Source of the DNA: Ruminococcus sp.
GTDB lineage: Bacteria > Bacillota > Clostridia > Oscillospirales > Acutalibacteraceae
Length of the DNA: 64,000 nt
Assembly (NCBI GenBank): GCA_017410265.1
Contig: JAFQRC010000005.1
Location: forward strand, 62,001-126,000
Reading direction: 5' to 3'
Shown: piece after piece, positions 52,340 through 59,037 of the stretch
Layout of the letters: every line of letters starts with the position of its first letter
Position numbering within the stretch: position 1 is the first letter of the stretch
The notes under the pieces: generated by a model
What the model was told of the DNA's origin: nothing
Database searches by the model: none
The model's input: only the letters and a program-made list of their open reading frames with translations
Position numbers and translations under genes: made by a program

Positions 52340-53647
52340 ATGCAAAATTACTATCAGAAAGAAATTGAAACCATGCCGGTTGAAGAAATGAAAAAGCTTC
52401 AATCCGAAAAACTCGTTAAACAGGTTAAGCATGTTTACGAGAATGTTCCGTACTATCGTGATTTAATGGACAATAAGGGTGTAACCCCTGATGACATCAA
52501 AGGTATCGATGATCTGTACAAGCTTCCGTTTTTAACAAAAGCTGATTTGAGAGATGCCTATCCTTACGGACTTCTCGCTAAGCCGCTTTCCGACTGTGTT
52601 CGTATCCAGTCAACCTCAGGCACAACGGGCAGACGAGTGGTGGCTTTCTATACACAAAACGATATTGAATTGTGGGAAGATTGTTGTGCGCGTGCTATTG
52701 TTGCGGCAGGCGGCACAAAAGACGATGTTTGTCAGGTCGCTTATGGTTACGGATTGTTTACAGGTGGACCTGGTCTTAACGGTGGTTCACATAAAGTAGG
52801 TTGTCTTACACTCCCTATGTCATCAGGTAATACAGAGCGACAGATTCAGTTTATGATGGACTTAAACGCATCTATTATCTGCTGTACTCCGTCTTATGCT
52901 GCATACATCGGCGAAACTTTACAGGAAAAGGGCTATAAACCTGAAGATATTCCACTGAAAGCAGGTATCTTTGGTGCAGAGCCTTGGACAGAAGAAATGC
53001 GTCGTGGTATCGAAAACACACTCGGTATCAAAGCTTATGATATCTATGGCTTAACTGAAACCTCTGGACCTGGCGTGTCTTTCGAATGTTCTGAACAGAC
53101 AGGTATGCACATCAACGAAGACCATTTCTTAGCAGAAATTATTGACCCTGATACAGGCAAAGTTCTCCCTGAGGGTAGCAAAGGTGAGCTTGTATTCACA
53201 TCTCTTGATAAAGAAGCATTCCCGCTTCTTCGTTATCGTACACGCGACATCTGCGTGCTCTCAAGAAAGAAATGTTCTTGCGGTCGCACTCTCATCAAAA
53301 TGGCTAAGCCTATGGGCAGAAGTGACGATATGATGATTATACGCGGTGTTAATGTATTCCCAAGCCAGATTGAAACTGTTTTACTCAACGAAGGCTATCA
53401 GCCTAACTATCAGATTATTGTTGACCGTAAGGGCAACACTGATACATTTGATGTAAATGTAGAGATGACAGCTGAGCAATTTACAGATACAGTCAGCGGT
53501 GTGACAGCTAAAGAGAAAGCTCTTGCAAATGCTATGAAGACAATGCTCGGCATCAACCCAGCAGTTCACCTTGTAGCTCCAAAGTCTATTGTCCGCAGTG
53601 AGGGCAAGGCAGTCAGAGTTATTGACAAGCGTAAGCTTCACGACTAA
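52340..53647 (+). CDS. paaK: Phenylacetate--CoA ligase
   Basis: AMP-forming aryl-acetate ligase (435 aa) of the ANL superfamily. Motifs: QSTSGTTGRRVVAFYT (phosphate loop), YGLTETSGPG, RTRDIC, and MIIRGVNVFPSQIE. The ATG at 52340 follows AAGGC at 7 nt; an in-frame ATG further upstream (52322) is less well placed. It lies 50 bp after iorB and 16 bp before the ACT gene. In gut Clostridia the iorAB-paaK-ACT set handles aryl acetates from aromatic amino acids; the direction (activation or release of the acid) cannot be read from sequence. Confidence 0.92.
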   Translation: MQNYYQKEIETMPVEEMKKLQSEKLVKQVKHVYENVPYYRDLMDNKGVTPDDIKGIDDLYKLPFLTKADLRDAYPYGLLAKPLSDCVRIQSTSGTTGRRVVAFYTQNDIELWEDCCARAIVAAGGTKDDVCQVAYGYGLFTGGPGLNGGSHKVGCLTLPMSSGNTERQIQFMMDLNASIICCTPSYAAYIGETLQEKGYKPEDIPLKAGIFGAEPWTEEMRRGIENTLGIKAYDIYGLTETSGPGVSFECSEQTGMHINEDHFLAEIIDPDTGKVLPEGSKGELVFTSLDKEAFPLLRYRTRDICVLSRKKCSCGRTLIKMAKPMGRSDDMMIIRGVNVFPSQIETVLLNEGYQPNYQIIVDRKGNTDTFDVNVEMTAEQFTDTVSGVTAKEKALANAMKTMLGINPAVHLVAPKSIVRSEGKAVRVIDKRKLHD

Positions 53648-53663
53648 GAAAGGGGATAGGATT

Positions 53664-54095
53664 ATGGCATTAAAACAGCTTAATATTTTCGTAGAAAACA
53701 AGAAAGGCGCTTTAGTAGAGATTACAGAAACTCTTGCTTCAAACGAAATCAATATACGCGCACTTTCTATCGCAGATACTGAGGAGTTCGGCATTCTCCG
53801 TCTTATCGTAAACGATACAGAACTCGCATCAAAGGTGCTTTCTGAAAAGAACTATCTTATCAAAACTACCGAGGTAGTCGGCGTGAAAATCGGCGACGCA
53901 CCGGGAAAGCTTTCAACAGCTTTAGCTGTTCTTGATAAAGAAGACATCAATGTTGAGTACCTTTATGCGTTTATGGCTCGTACAGAAAAGCACGCATATG
54001 TAGTGCTCAGAGTAGCTGATAATTCTCAGGCAGAGAAAGCACTTGAGGATGCAGGTTATCATATGATTACAGACCCTGATATTGACAAACTTTAA
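53664..54095 (+). CDS. Tandem ACT-domain protein
   Basis: A 143-aa protein with two ACT domains (about 3-70 and 71-140: LNIFVENKKGALVEITETLA and VKIGDAPGKLSTALAVLDKE). Such proteins accompany paaK genes and probably bind an amino acid such as an aromatic one as a local sensor. The ATG at 53664 follows AAGGGGATAGG. It is the last gene of the operon, followed by terminators. Confidence 0.88.
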   Translation: MALKQLNIFVENKKGALVEITETLASNEINIRALSIADTEEFGILRLIVNDTELASKVLSEKNYLIKTTEVVGVKIGDAPGKLSTALAVLDKEDINVEYLYAFMARTEKHAYVVLRVADNSQAEKALEDAGYHMITDPDIDKL

Positions 54096-54111
54096 TTTCC
54101 TCTATATAGAG

Positions 54112-54143
54112 AAAAGGCACCTGATTAATTTCAGGTGCCTTTT
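54112..54143 (+). terminator. Terminator of the aryl-CoA operon
   Basis: AAAAGGCACCTGA (54112-54124) and TCAGGTGCCTTTT (54131-54143), 13-bp perfect stem. Confidence 0.9.
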
Positions 54144-54153
54144 GATTGTATAA

Positions 54154-54184
54154 CGAAAACCACGCGACTATCGCGTGGTTTTCG
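54154..54184. terminator. Second hairpin, bidirectional terminator-like
   Basis: CGAAAACCACGCGA (54154-54167), CTA loop, TCGCGTGGTTTTCG (54171-54184), 14-bp perfect stem between the aryl operon and the tRNA-Pro repeat array. Confidence 0.8.
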
Positions 54185-54190
54185 CTATAC

Positions 54191-54224
54191 AAAAAAAGAG
54201 CTCACCAAAAGGTGAACTCTTTTA
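54191..54224 (-). terminator. Terminator-like hairpin 3' of repeat unit B1
   Basis: AGAGCTCACC/GGTGAACTCT stem with T-run on the minus strand. Together with the adjoining tRNA-end copy (54191-54242) it is identical over 52 bp to the tRNA-Pro 3' end plus terminator at 54573-54624. Confidence 0.85.
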
Positions 54225-54228
54225 TTTA

Positions 54229-54371
54229 TGGTCGAGGTGACATATGCTTAATATCCATTAAAAGCTATCCCGTCTTACCCTCATGGTGATTAAAAAAAGT
54301 TCATATTCGCCCTCCCTAAAAACGCTCCACTGGAGCGTTTTCTTAACGGTCGCCTTCGAATCCGTCACCTC
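54229..54371 (-). repeat. tRNA-tailored repeat element B1 (outer copy at tRNA-Pro)
   Basis: A 143-bp element. Left end TGGTCGAGGTGACA (54229-54242) equals the complement of the last 14 nt of tRNA-Pro including CCA. Right end TTCGAATCC-GTCACCTC (54356-54371) is an inverted copy of its T-arm and acceptor strand, one T short. Core palindrome AAAACGCTCCA-C-TGGAGCGTTTT at 54319-54341. In the tRNA sense, GAGGTGAC at its start pairs with GTCACCTC at its end, leaving G-ACCA: an acceptor-like stem with a CCA tail. Confidence 0.88.
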
Positions 54372-54412
54372 AACGAAAAATAAGAAAAGGGATACCGATA
54401 CGGTATCCCTTA
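54371..54412 (-). terminator. Terminator-like hairpin 3' of repeat unit B2
   Basis: AAGGGATACC (54387-54396) and GGTATCCCTT (54402-54411) with TTTTCTTATTTTT on the minus strand. Its sequence differs from the terminators of tRNA-Pro and B1. Confidence 0.8.
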
Positions 54413-54419
54413 ATTCTTA

Positions 54420-54562
54420 TGGTCGAGGTGACATATGTTTTATATCCATTAAGAGATACCTCGTCTTACCCTCATTGTGATTCAGAAAAATTCATCTACG
54501 CTCTCCCTAAAAACGCTCCACTGGAGCGTTTTCTTAACGCTCGCCTTCGAATCCTGTCACTC
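54420..54562 (-). repeat. tRNA-tailored repeat element B2 (inner copy at tRNA-Pro)
   Basis: A 143-bp element 191 bp from B1 and from the tRNA-Pro end. Left end TGGTCGAGGTGACA (54420-54433); right end TTCGAATCCTGTCAC (54546-54560), an exact 15-nt inverted copy of tRNA-Pro. The interior aligns with B1 throughout and with A2 at the other locus in the core and at blocks such as TACCTCGTCT, TTGTGAT and GCTCTCCCTAAAAA. Confidence 0.88.
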
Positions 54563-54572
54563 TTTTGCTTGT

Positions 54573-54605
54573 AAAAAAAGAGCTCACCAAAAGGTGAACT
54601 CTTTT
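54573..54605 (-). terminator. Terminator of tRNA-Pro
   Basis: AAGAGCTCACC and GGTGAACTCTT around AAAA, with T7 on the minus strand, starting 6 nt after the tRNA CCA. Confidence 0.85.
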
Positions 54606-54610
54606 ATTTA

Positions 54611-54687
54611 TGGTCGAGGTGACAGGATTCGAACCTGCGGCCCCTTCGTCCCGAACGAAGTGCGCTACCAAACTGCGCTACACCTCG
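54611..54687 (-). tRNA. tRNA-Pro (anticodon CGG)
   Basis: Minus strand: acceptor CGAGGTG/CACCTCG, anticodon stem CTTCG/CGAAG around TTCGGGA (CGG), T-loop TTCGAAT, discriminator A, encoded CCA. A terminator hairpin's T-tract abuts its 5' end, so expression may depend on readthrough from tRNA-Gln or on an unseen promoter. Confidence 0.95.
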
Positions 54688-54723
54688 AAAAAATACAAGC
54701 CCCGAATATTGAATTCGAGGCTT
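54688..54723 (-). terminator. Terminator-like hairpin between tRNA-Gln and tRNA-Pro
   Basis: AAGCCCCGAAT (54697-54707) and ATTCGAGGCTT (54713-54723), one G-U pair, followed on the minus strand by TATTTTTT that touches the tRNA-Pro 5' end. Confidence 0.8.
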
Positions 54724-54725
54724 TG

Positions 54726-54799
54726 TGGCTGCGGAACTAGGATTCGAACCCAGACATACAGAGTCAGAGTCTGCTGTGCTACCCTTACACAATTCCGCA
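54726..54799 (-). tRNA. tRNA-Gln (anticodon CTG)
   Basis: Minus strand: acceptor TGCGGAA/TTCCGCA, anticodon stem GCAGA/TCTGT around CTCTGAC (CTG), T-loop TTCGAAT, discriminator G, encoded CCA. 74 nt. Confidence 0.94.
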
Positions 54800-54812
54800 T
54801 CGCGCATCATCT

Positions 54813-54840
54813 ATTATATCCCAAAATACGCAAATGTCAA
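54813..54840 (-). promoter_or_regulatory. Promoter of tRNA-Gln(CTG)
   Basis: Minus strand TTGACA (54840-54835), 16-bp spacer, perfect TATAAT (54818-54813). Confidence 0.88.
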
Positions 54841-54879
54841 GAAAAATTTATACTTTTTCTGAAATTTTTCCTGAAATTA

Positions 54880-54906
54880 AGAGTCGGGTGTAAAACCCGA
54901 CTCTTT
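54880..54906 (-). terminator. Terminator of the P-type ATPase gene
   Basis: AGAGTCGGGT and ACCCGACTCT around a short loop, close behind the stop codon at 54913 on the minus strand. Confidence 0.8.
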
Positions 54907-54912
54907 TCGACA

Positions 54913-57522
54913 TCAATGTTTGTGTTTGATTATACCTAAAGCCTTTGAAAGCTCCATAACTAGTATCGGAATCAATGTCAGACCGAATGCGAACAGATAA
55001 AGCTCTACAGGCAGAATAATAACTCCGAAAGCAATACCAACAGGAGTGAAGAGTACTATCAACATCAAAAGCAGAGAGCCAAGCACAGCAAGGTTCAGCA
55101 TTTTATTTTTGAACATACCGATTTTAAATATAGAACGATCAGAACGCATATTGAATGAATGGAAAATCTGTGAAAGTGCAAGTACCATAAATGCCATTGT
55201 CTGGCCACCTGCGAGCTGACCTGTTACATTTTCGCCAACCTTGAAGCCGATTAGAAGCAGTATAGCGAACATAAGTCCCTGCAGTATAATTCTGATACCG
55301 AGTCCGTGCGCGAAGAGTCCTTCATTTTTAGGCTTCGGTTTTTTCTCCATAACATCAGGCTCAACATCTTCCATACCGAGCGCGATAGCAGGCAAGCTGT
55401 CTGTAACCAGGTTTATCATAAGAAGCTGCATTGATAACAGAGGAGTCTTGTGCCACAATATCATAGCAAGGAACACAGCAACGACCTCGCCGATGTTTGT
55501 ACCGAGCAAGAAGCCGACAACCTTTTTGATGTTTGCGTAAATACCACGACCTTCTCTTACAGCGTCAACAATAGTAGCAAAGTTGTCGTCAGTGAGTGTC
55601 ATATCAGCAGCGCCCTTAGCAACATCAGTACCTGTAATACCCATCGCACAGCCAATGTCAGCAGCTTTCAGTGCAGGAGCGTCGTTAACACCATCACCTG
55701 TCATTGATACAACCTGACCCTTTTTCTGCCAAGCTTTTACGATTCTGATTTTATTCTCAGGTGAAACTCTTGCGTAAACAGAGATTTTCTCAACCATTGA
55801 ATCCAGCTGAGAGTCTGTCATATTGTCGAGCTCAGCTCCTGTAATAGCCAAGTCGCCTTCGAGCATAATACCAAGCTGTTTTGCAATAGCTGAGGCAGTG
55901 ACAACATGGTCACCTGTAATCATAACAGGCTTGATACCAGCTTTTCTACAGGTCTCAACAGCAACCTTAGCTTCTTCTCTTGGTGGGTCAATCATTCCGA
56001 CCAAACCCATAAATGTCAGACCATTTTCGATTTCTTCACTGGTTAACACTTCAGGAATGGTGTCTATAACTTTGTATCCAATAGCAAGCACTCTGAGTGC
56101 TTCTTCACTCATTTGCTCTGTGAGAGCTTTAGCCTTCTCAAGGTCACCATTTACGCAACGCTGAGCCATCATGTCAAAAGCGCCCTTAACGATAACGACA
56201 TTCTTGCCGTCAATCAAGTTTATCGTTGACATCAGCTTTCTGTCTGAGTCAAACGGAATACCCGATACTCTAGGGAAAGATGAGTTTAATTCATCTTTTG
56301 GCATACCGTTTTTATGAGCAGCAAACACAATAGCTGTTTCAGTAGGGTCGCCGATGTGCTGTACACCGTCATCCGAGAATACTACAGAACCGTCACAGCA
56401 CAGCGTGCCGTATTTTAAAAGCTCTTTAACATCATCGCTGTTTGAATCGGTAATATCAACGAGTTCTTTTGAGTCACAGTATGCTTTGACTAAAGTCATT
56501 CTGTTTTGAGTGAGAGTACCTGTTTTGTCAGAACAAATAATAGAGGCGCTACCGAGTGTTTCAACAGCTGGCAAGCGTCTGATAAGCGCATTTTTCTTGA
56601 CCATACGCTGAACACCTATAGAAAGAACAATCGTAACAATAGCTGGTAAACCTTCAGGAATAGCAGAAACCGCCAGTGACACAGCAGTCATAAATATATC
56701 CAGAGGGTTGAGATTGTTTAAAAGACCGACAACAAAAATGATAGCACACGCAGCAATAGCAACAATACCTAAGTATTTACCAAGCTGACCAAGTTTTTGT
56801 TGTAATGGAGTCTGAGTATCACTTTCACTGTCTAGTAGATTAGCAATTTTGCCCATCTGAGTATCCATACCTGTAGCGGTTACCACAGCTACACCTGTAC
56901 CGTAAGTGATAGAACAACCAGAGAAAACCATGTTAGCTCTGTCACCAAGTGGTGCGTTTTCGTCAATAACTGCGTCAGCATCTTTTTCACTAGGCACAGA
57001 CTCACCCGTGAGAGCAGATTCTTCTGATTTCAGACTTGTGCTCAAAAGTAGTCTTGCATCAGCAGGTACAAAGTCACCTGCTTCAAATTTGATGATATCG
57101 CCCGGTACCAAGAGTGATGCATCAATCACTGATTCTTTGCCATCACGGATAACTCTCGCGTGTGGGGCAGACATATTCTTCAGTGCATCGAGTGCTTTTT
57201 CAGCTTTGCTCTCCTGAAAAACACCCATAACAGCGTTTAATATTACAATCAATAATATTAGAACAGGTTCAAAGAATTCACCGGGGTCTTTCTCTACACA
57301 AGCTACTACAAATGAGATAATCGCAGCCGCAATCAGAATGAGTATCATTACATCTTTGAACTGGTCGATAAATCTTTGTAATGTAGTTTTCTTTTTCTTT
57401 TCACTGAGCTTGTTAGCTCCAAATTTTTCGGTAAGCTCCTGTACCTGCTTAGAGCTCAGACCATTGTTTTGGTCAGTTTGCAGTTTAGAAAGGACCTCTT
57501 CTTTAGATTGATTAAAGTACAA
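54913..57522 (-). CDS. P-type cation-transporting ATPase (type IIA, Ca2+/Mn2+ class)
   Basis: An 869-aa membrane pump. The actuator motif is LTGESVP (172-178), the phosphorylated Asp is Asp332 (SDKTGTLTQN), membrane helix 4 carries AIPEGLPA (288-294) with the ion-binding Glu, the hinge is TGDGVNDAPALK and helix 6 has NLVTDSLPAIALG. These define SERCA-like type II pumps. The start is TTG at 57522, with GGAGG 8 nt upstream. The mRNA leader holds a yybP-ykoY riboswitch, which senses Mn2+, and relatives under the same switch export Mn2+ or Ca2+; manganese detoxification is therefore a likely role. Confidence 0.93.
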   Translation of the reverse strand: MYFNQSKEEVLSKLQTDQNNGLSSKQVQELTEKFGANKLSEKKKKTTLQRFIDQFKDVMILILIAAAIISFVVACVEKDPGEFFEPVLILLIVILNAVMGVFQESKAEKALDALKNMSAPHARVIRDGKESVIDASLLVPGDIIKFEAGDFVPADARLLLSTSLKSEESALTGESVPSEKDADAVIDENAPLGDRANMVFSGCSITYGTGVAVVTATGMDTQMGKIANLLDSESDTQTPLQQKLGQLGKYLGIVAIAACAIIFVVGLLNNLNPLDIFMTAVSLAVSAIPEGLPAIVTIVLSIGVQRMVKKNALIRRLPAVETLGSASIICSDKTGTLTQNRMTLVKAYCDSKELVDITDSNSDDVKELLKYGTLCCDGSVVFSDDGVQHIGDPTETAIVFAAHKNGMPKDELNSSFPRVSGIPFDSDRKLMSTINLIDGKNVVIVKGAFDMMAQRCVNGDLEKAKALTEQMSEEALRVLAIGYKVIDTIPEVLTSEEIENGLTFMGLVGMIDPPREEAKVAVETCRKAGIKPVMITGDHVVTASAIAKQLGIMLEGDLAITGAELDNMTDSQLDSMVEKISVYARVSPENKIRIVKAWQKKGQVVSMTGDGVNDAPALKAADIGCAMGITGTDVAKGAADMTLTDDNFATIVDAVREGRGIYANIKKVVGFLLGTNIGEVVAVFLAMILWHKTPLLSMQLLMINLVTDSLPAIALGMEDVEPDVMEKKPKPKNEGLFAHGLGIRIILQGLMFAILLLIGFKVGENVTGQLAGGQTMAFMVLALSQIFHSFNMRSDRSIFKIGMFKNKMLNLAVLGSLLLMLIVLFTPVGIAFGVIILPVELYLFAFGLTLIPILVMELSKALGIIKHKH

Positions 57523-57649
57523 TTTTCAAACCTCCAAAAATTTCTGTTAGTATGATATCATATTTTCTTAAAAGTTCTGTAAAATTCTGTCATCATAAAG
57601 CTTTATTCTGGCATAAACATCAACCGCCTTTTTAATTTAAGCGGATAAT

Positions 57650-57763
57650 AAAAAAGACGATACCTATCCGCGTTGCAGATAAGTCTCGTCAATTATGATA
57701 ATGCCAGGATAAAATCCATGATGTTGACATAATCGCACTATTTGTGCCGACTACTCCCTTATT
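57650..57763 (-). promoter_or_regulatory. yybP-ykoY manganese riboswitch with terminator platform
   Basis: On the minus strand the leader begins AAGGGAGTAG (57760-57751), followed by GTCAACATC, then TTGACGAGACTTATC...GATAGGTATCGTC and TTTTTTATT. AGGGAGTAG near the start and GACGAGAC near the end are conserved pieces of the yybP-ykoY aptamer. GACGA and the 3' TCGTC (with TATC/GATA) close a hairpin followed by T6: an intrinsic terminator. High Mn2+ would be expected to let transcription through to the pump gene. Aptamer helices were recognised by eye, not folded. Confidence 0.82.
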
Positions 57764-57770
57764 GAAATGT

Positions 57771-57799
57771 ATTATAACACCTAGTTCTCAAATTATCAA
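57771..57799 (-). promoter_or_regulatory. Promoter of the riboswitch-ATPase transcript
   Basis: Minus strand TTGATA (57799-57794), 17-bp spacer, perfect TATAAT (57776-57771); transcription would start about at the riboswitch. A second possible promoter, TTGACA-18-TATGAT, lies at 57885-57856. Confidence 0.75.
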
Positions 57800-57959
57800 G
57801 AAGTATTTTCCGTATACAAAAAGAAAAGGACAGATTTTACCCGCCCAACACATTTATCATACCAAATTACATATGACTTTGTCAATATTTTATATTGCAA
57901 AATTCACACTTTCTATATAATGCACAAGAAAATTATGTTAACTTTATACAAAACACTAC

Positions 57960-57988
57960 TTGAAATTAGGGGTATCCTATGCTATATT
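57960..57988 (+). promoter_or_regulatory. Promoter of the orphan transcription unit
   Basis: TTGAAA (57960-57965), 17-bp spacer, TATATT (57983-57988). No conserved gene follows before the terminator at 58381. Confidence 0.6.
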
Positions 57989-58355
57989 ATAGACAGAAAG
58001 GATGAGACCAATGTTCTAACTAATCCTTGATAAAAGTCAATACTTAAAGCAAAGTTAAAAATCAAAATCTAATTCTTCATAACAAATTTTAATTTAGTCA
58101 GTTGTAAATTAGTTTTATTCGTTTTTATTTTCAGTAGGTCAAAAACCGAATGCTTGATTTTAGTTAATAAACTAGAAATTGTAAAACAAGATGTAAAATA
58201 TTAACGCTTTAAGTAAAGACTAAAAGACGATGTTCAATCCTTAATAATTTTTAAAAACACCAAAGTGAGCTCAACTTGTGAGTATGTGAAATGTGAGTGT
58301 AAATGAAAATTTATAGTAAAAGCATCGTCAGAAATTCTGAGAAAGAGAGGTTAAA

Positions 58356-58388
58356 ATGATGTTAGATAACAAGATAGACCAGAAATAA
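58356..58388 (+). CDS. Possible 10-codon leader peptide
   Basis: MMLDNKIDQK followed by TAA, with AGAGAGG 5 nt before the first ATG. The stop codon lies inside the rising arm of the downstream terminator, so a ribosome there would interfere with the hairpin. No run of regulatory codons is evident. Could be a chance frame; the good ribosome site is the main argument. Confidence 0.35.
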   Translation: MMLDNKIDQK

Positions 58389-58437
58389 CCCTTGGCTGAT
58401 GTGAAAAGTTGCACAGTCAAGGGTTATTTCTTTTTAT
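58381..58437 (+). terminator. Strong intrinsic terminator of the orphan unit
   Basis: AGAAATAACCCTTG (58381-58394) pairs perfectly with CAAGGGTTATTTCT (58418-58431); the loop can pair further (CTG-TG with CA-CAG). TTTTT follows. Confidence 0.92.
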
Positions 58438-58460
58438 GTATTTTATCCTTCCTTTCAATA

Positions 58461-58489
58461 TTGACTTTGTTTTTTATATTTGCTAAAAT
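58461..58489 (+). promoter_or_regulatory. Promoter of the DUF4358-like lipoprotein gene
   Basis: TTGACT (58461-58466), 17-bp spacer, TAAAAT (58484-58489). Confidence 0.7.
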
Positions 58490-58524
58490 CAGTTACGATA
58501 AATTATATCGAAAGGAAAATGGAT

Positions 58525-58986
58525 ATGAAAAATTTTGGTATATGCTTGTTATCTTTAATACTCTCACTTTGTATGCTCACAGCTTGCGGTACTGCAGATG
58601 TTGATTTGCAGACTGTTTTTGATGATATCAACTCTCAGTTTGGTATCGAGGGCATCACCGTAATCGAAGATGTAGCAAAGCTTAATCGTTACTATATGAT
58701 TGAAGAAGACACAGTTGAGCAGTTCGCTGCCGAGTTCTCAGCTGAAAGCTCAGTATATAAAGAAATCGTGCTTGTTAAAGCCGTTGACGAAGCTTCTGCT
58801 TCTGAGATTGCTACACTTCTCAACAACCACTATCAGTCACGACTCAGTGAAGCTAAGAGCTACAACCCTGAGTCTGTAGCAATGCTTGAGAACTGCTCTG
58901 TTGAACAAAACGGAGTTTATGTTTCACTAATCATTGACGAAAACGCCGCTGATATCAAAGCTGTTTATGACTCATACTTTGAATAA
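58525..58986 (+). CDS. DUF4358-like lipoprotein
   Basis: A 153-aa exported protein. Signal peptide KNFGICLLSLILSLCMLTAC with lipobox LTAC, lipidated Cys21. The rest is a small alpha/beta domain (YMIEEDTVEQFAAEF, EIVLVKAVDEASASEIATLL, SYNPESVAMLENC) of the sort seen in DUF4358 proteins of Clostridia. I start at ATG 58525 (AAAGG 9-10 nt upstream); the ATG at 58519 is equally in frame. It has its own promoter and a terminator. Function unknown. Confidence 0.75.
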   Translation: MKNFGICLLSLILSLCMLTACGTADVDLQTVFDDINSQFGIEGITVIEDVAKLNRYYMIEEDTVEQFAAEFSAESSVYKEIVLVKAVDEASASEIATLLNNHYQSRLSEAKSYNPESVAMLENCSVEQNGVYVSLIIDENAADIKAVYDSYFE

Positions 58987-59005
58987 TTTAATTTTTTGAA
59001 AATTT

Positions 59006-59037
59006 ACAGGTGGTGCTTGTTGTGCCACCTGTTTTTT
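59006..59037 (+). terminator. Terminator of the lipoprotein gene
   Basis: ACAGGTGG (59006-59013) and CCACCTGT (59024-59031) with an 10-nt loop, then T7. Confidence 0.88.

Larger units (their letters stand above)
57995..58437 (+). ncRNA. Candidate orphan RNA or leader, about 440 nt, AT-rich
   Basis: The stretch between the promoter at 57960-57988 and the strong terminator at 58381-58437 has no open frame longer than a few codons apart from the 10-codon frame at 58356-58388. GACGATG (58226-58232) can pair with CATCGTC (58323-58329), enclosing about 90 nt, and TCAGAAATTCTGA (58328-58340) is a perfect dyad. I recognise no known RNA family (not tmRNA, RNase P, SRP or 6S by their conserved pieces). 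Confidence 0.4.

Noticed and set aside
54477..54939. Open frames across the Gln/Pro tRNA region with peptides such as GRGDRIRTCGPF and VTGFEPAAPSSRT
   Set aside because: They are translations of tRNA genes and the tRNA-like repeats; such frames are a known annotation artefact.
57995..58380. Orphan unit as RNase P RNA, tmRNA, SRP RNA or 6S RNA
   Set aside because: None of the conserved sequence blocks of those RNAs was found, and the stretch is too AT-rich.
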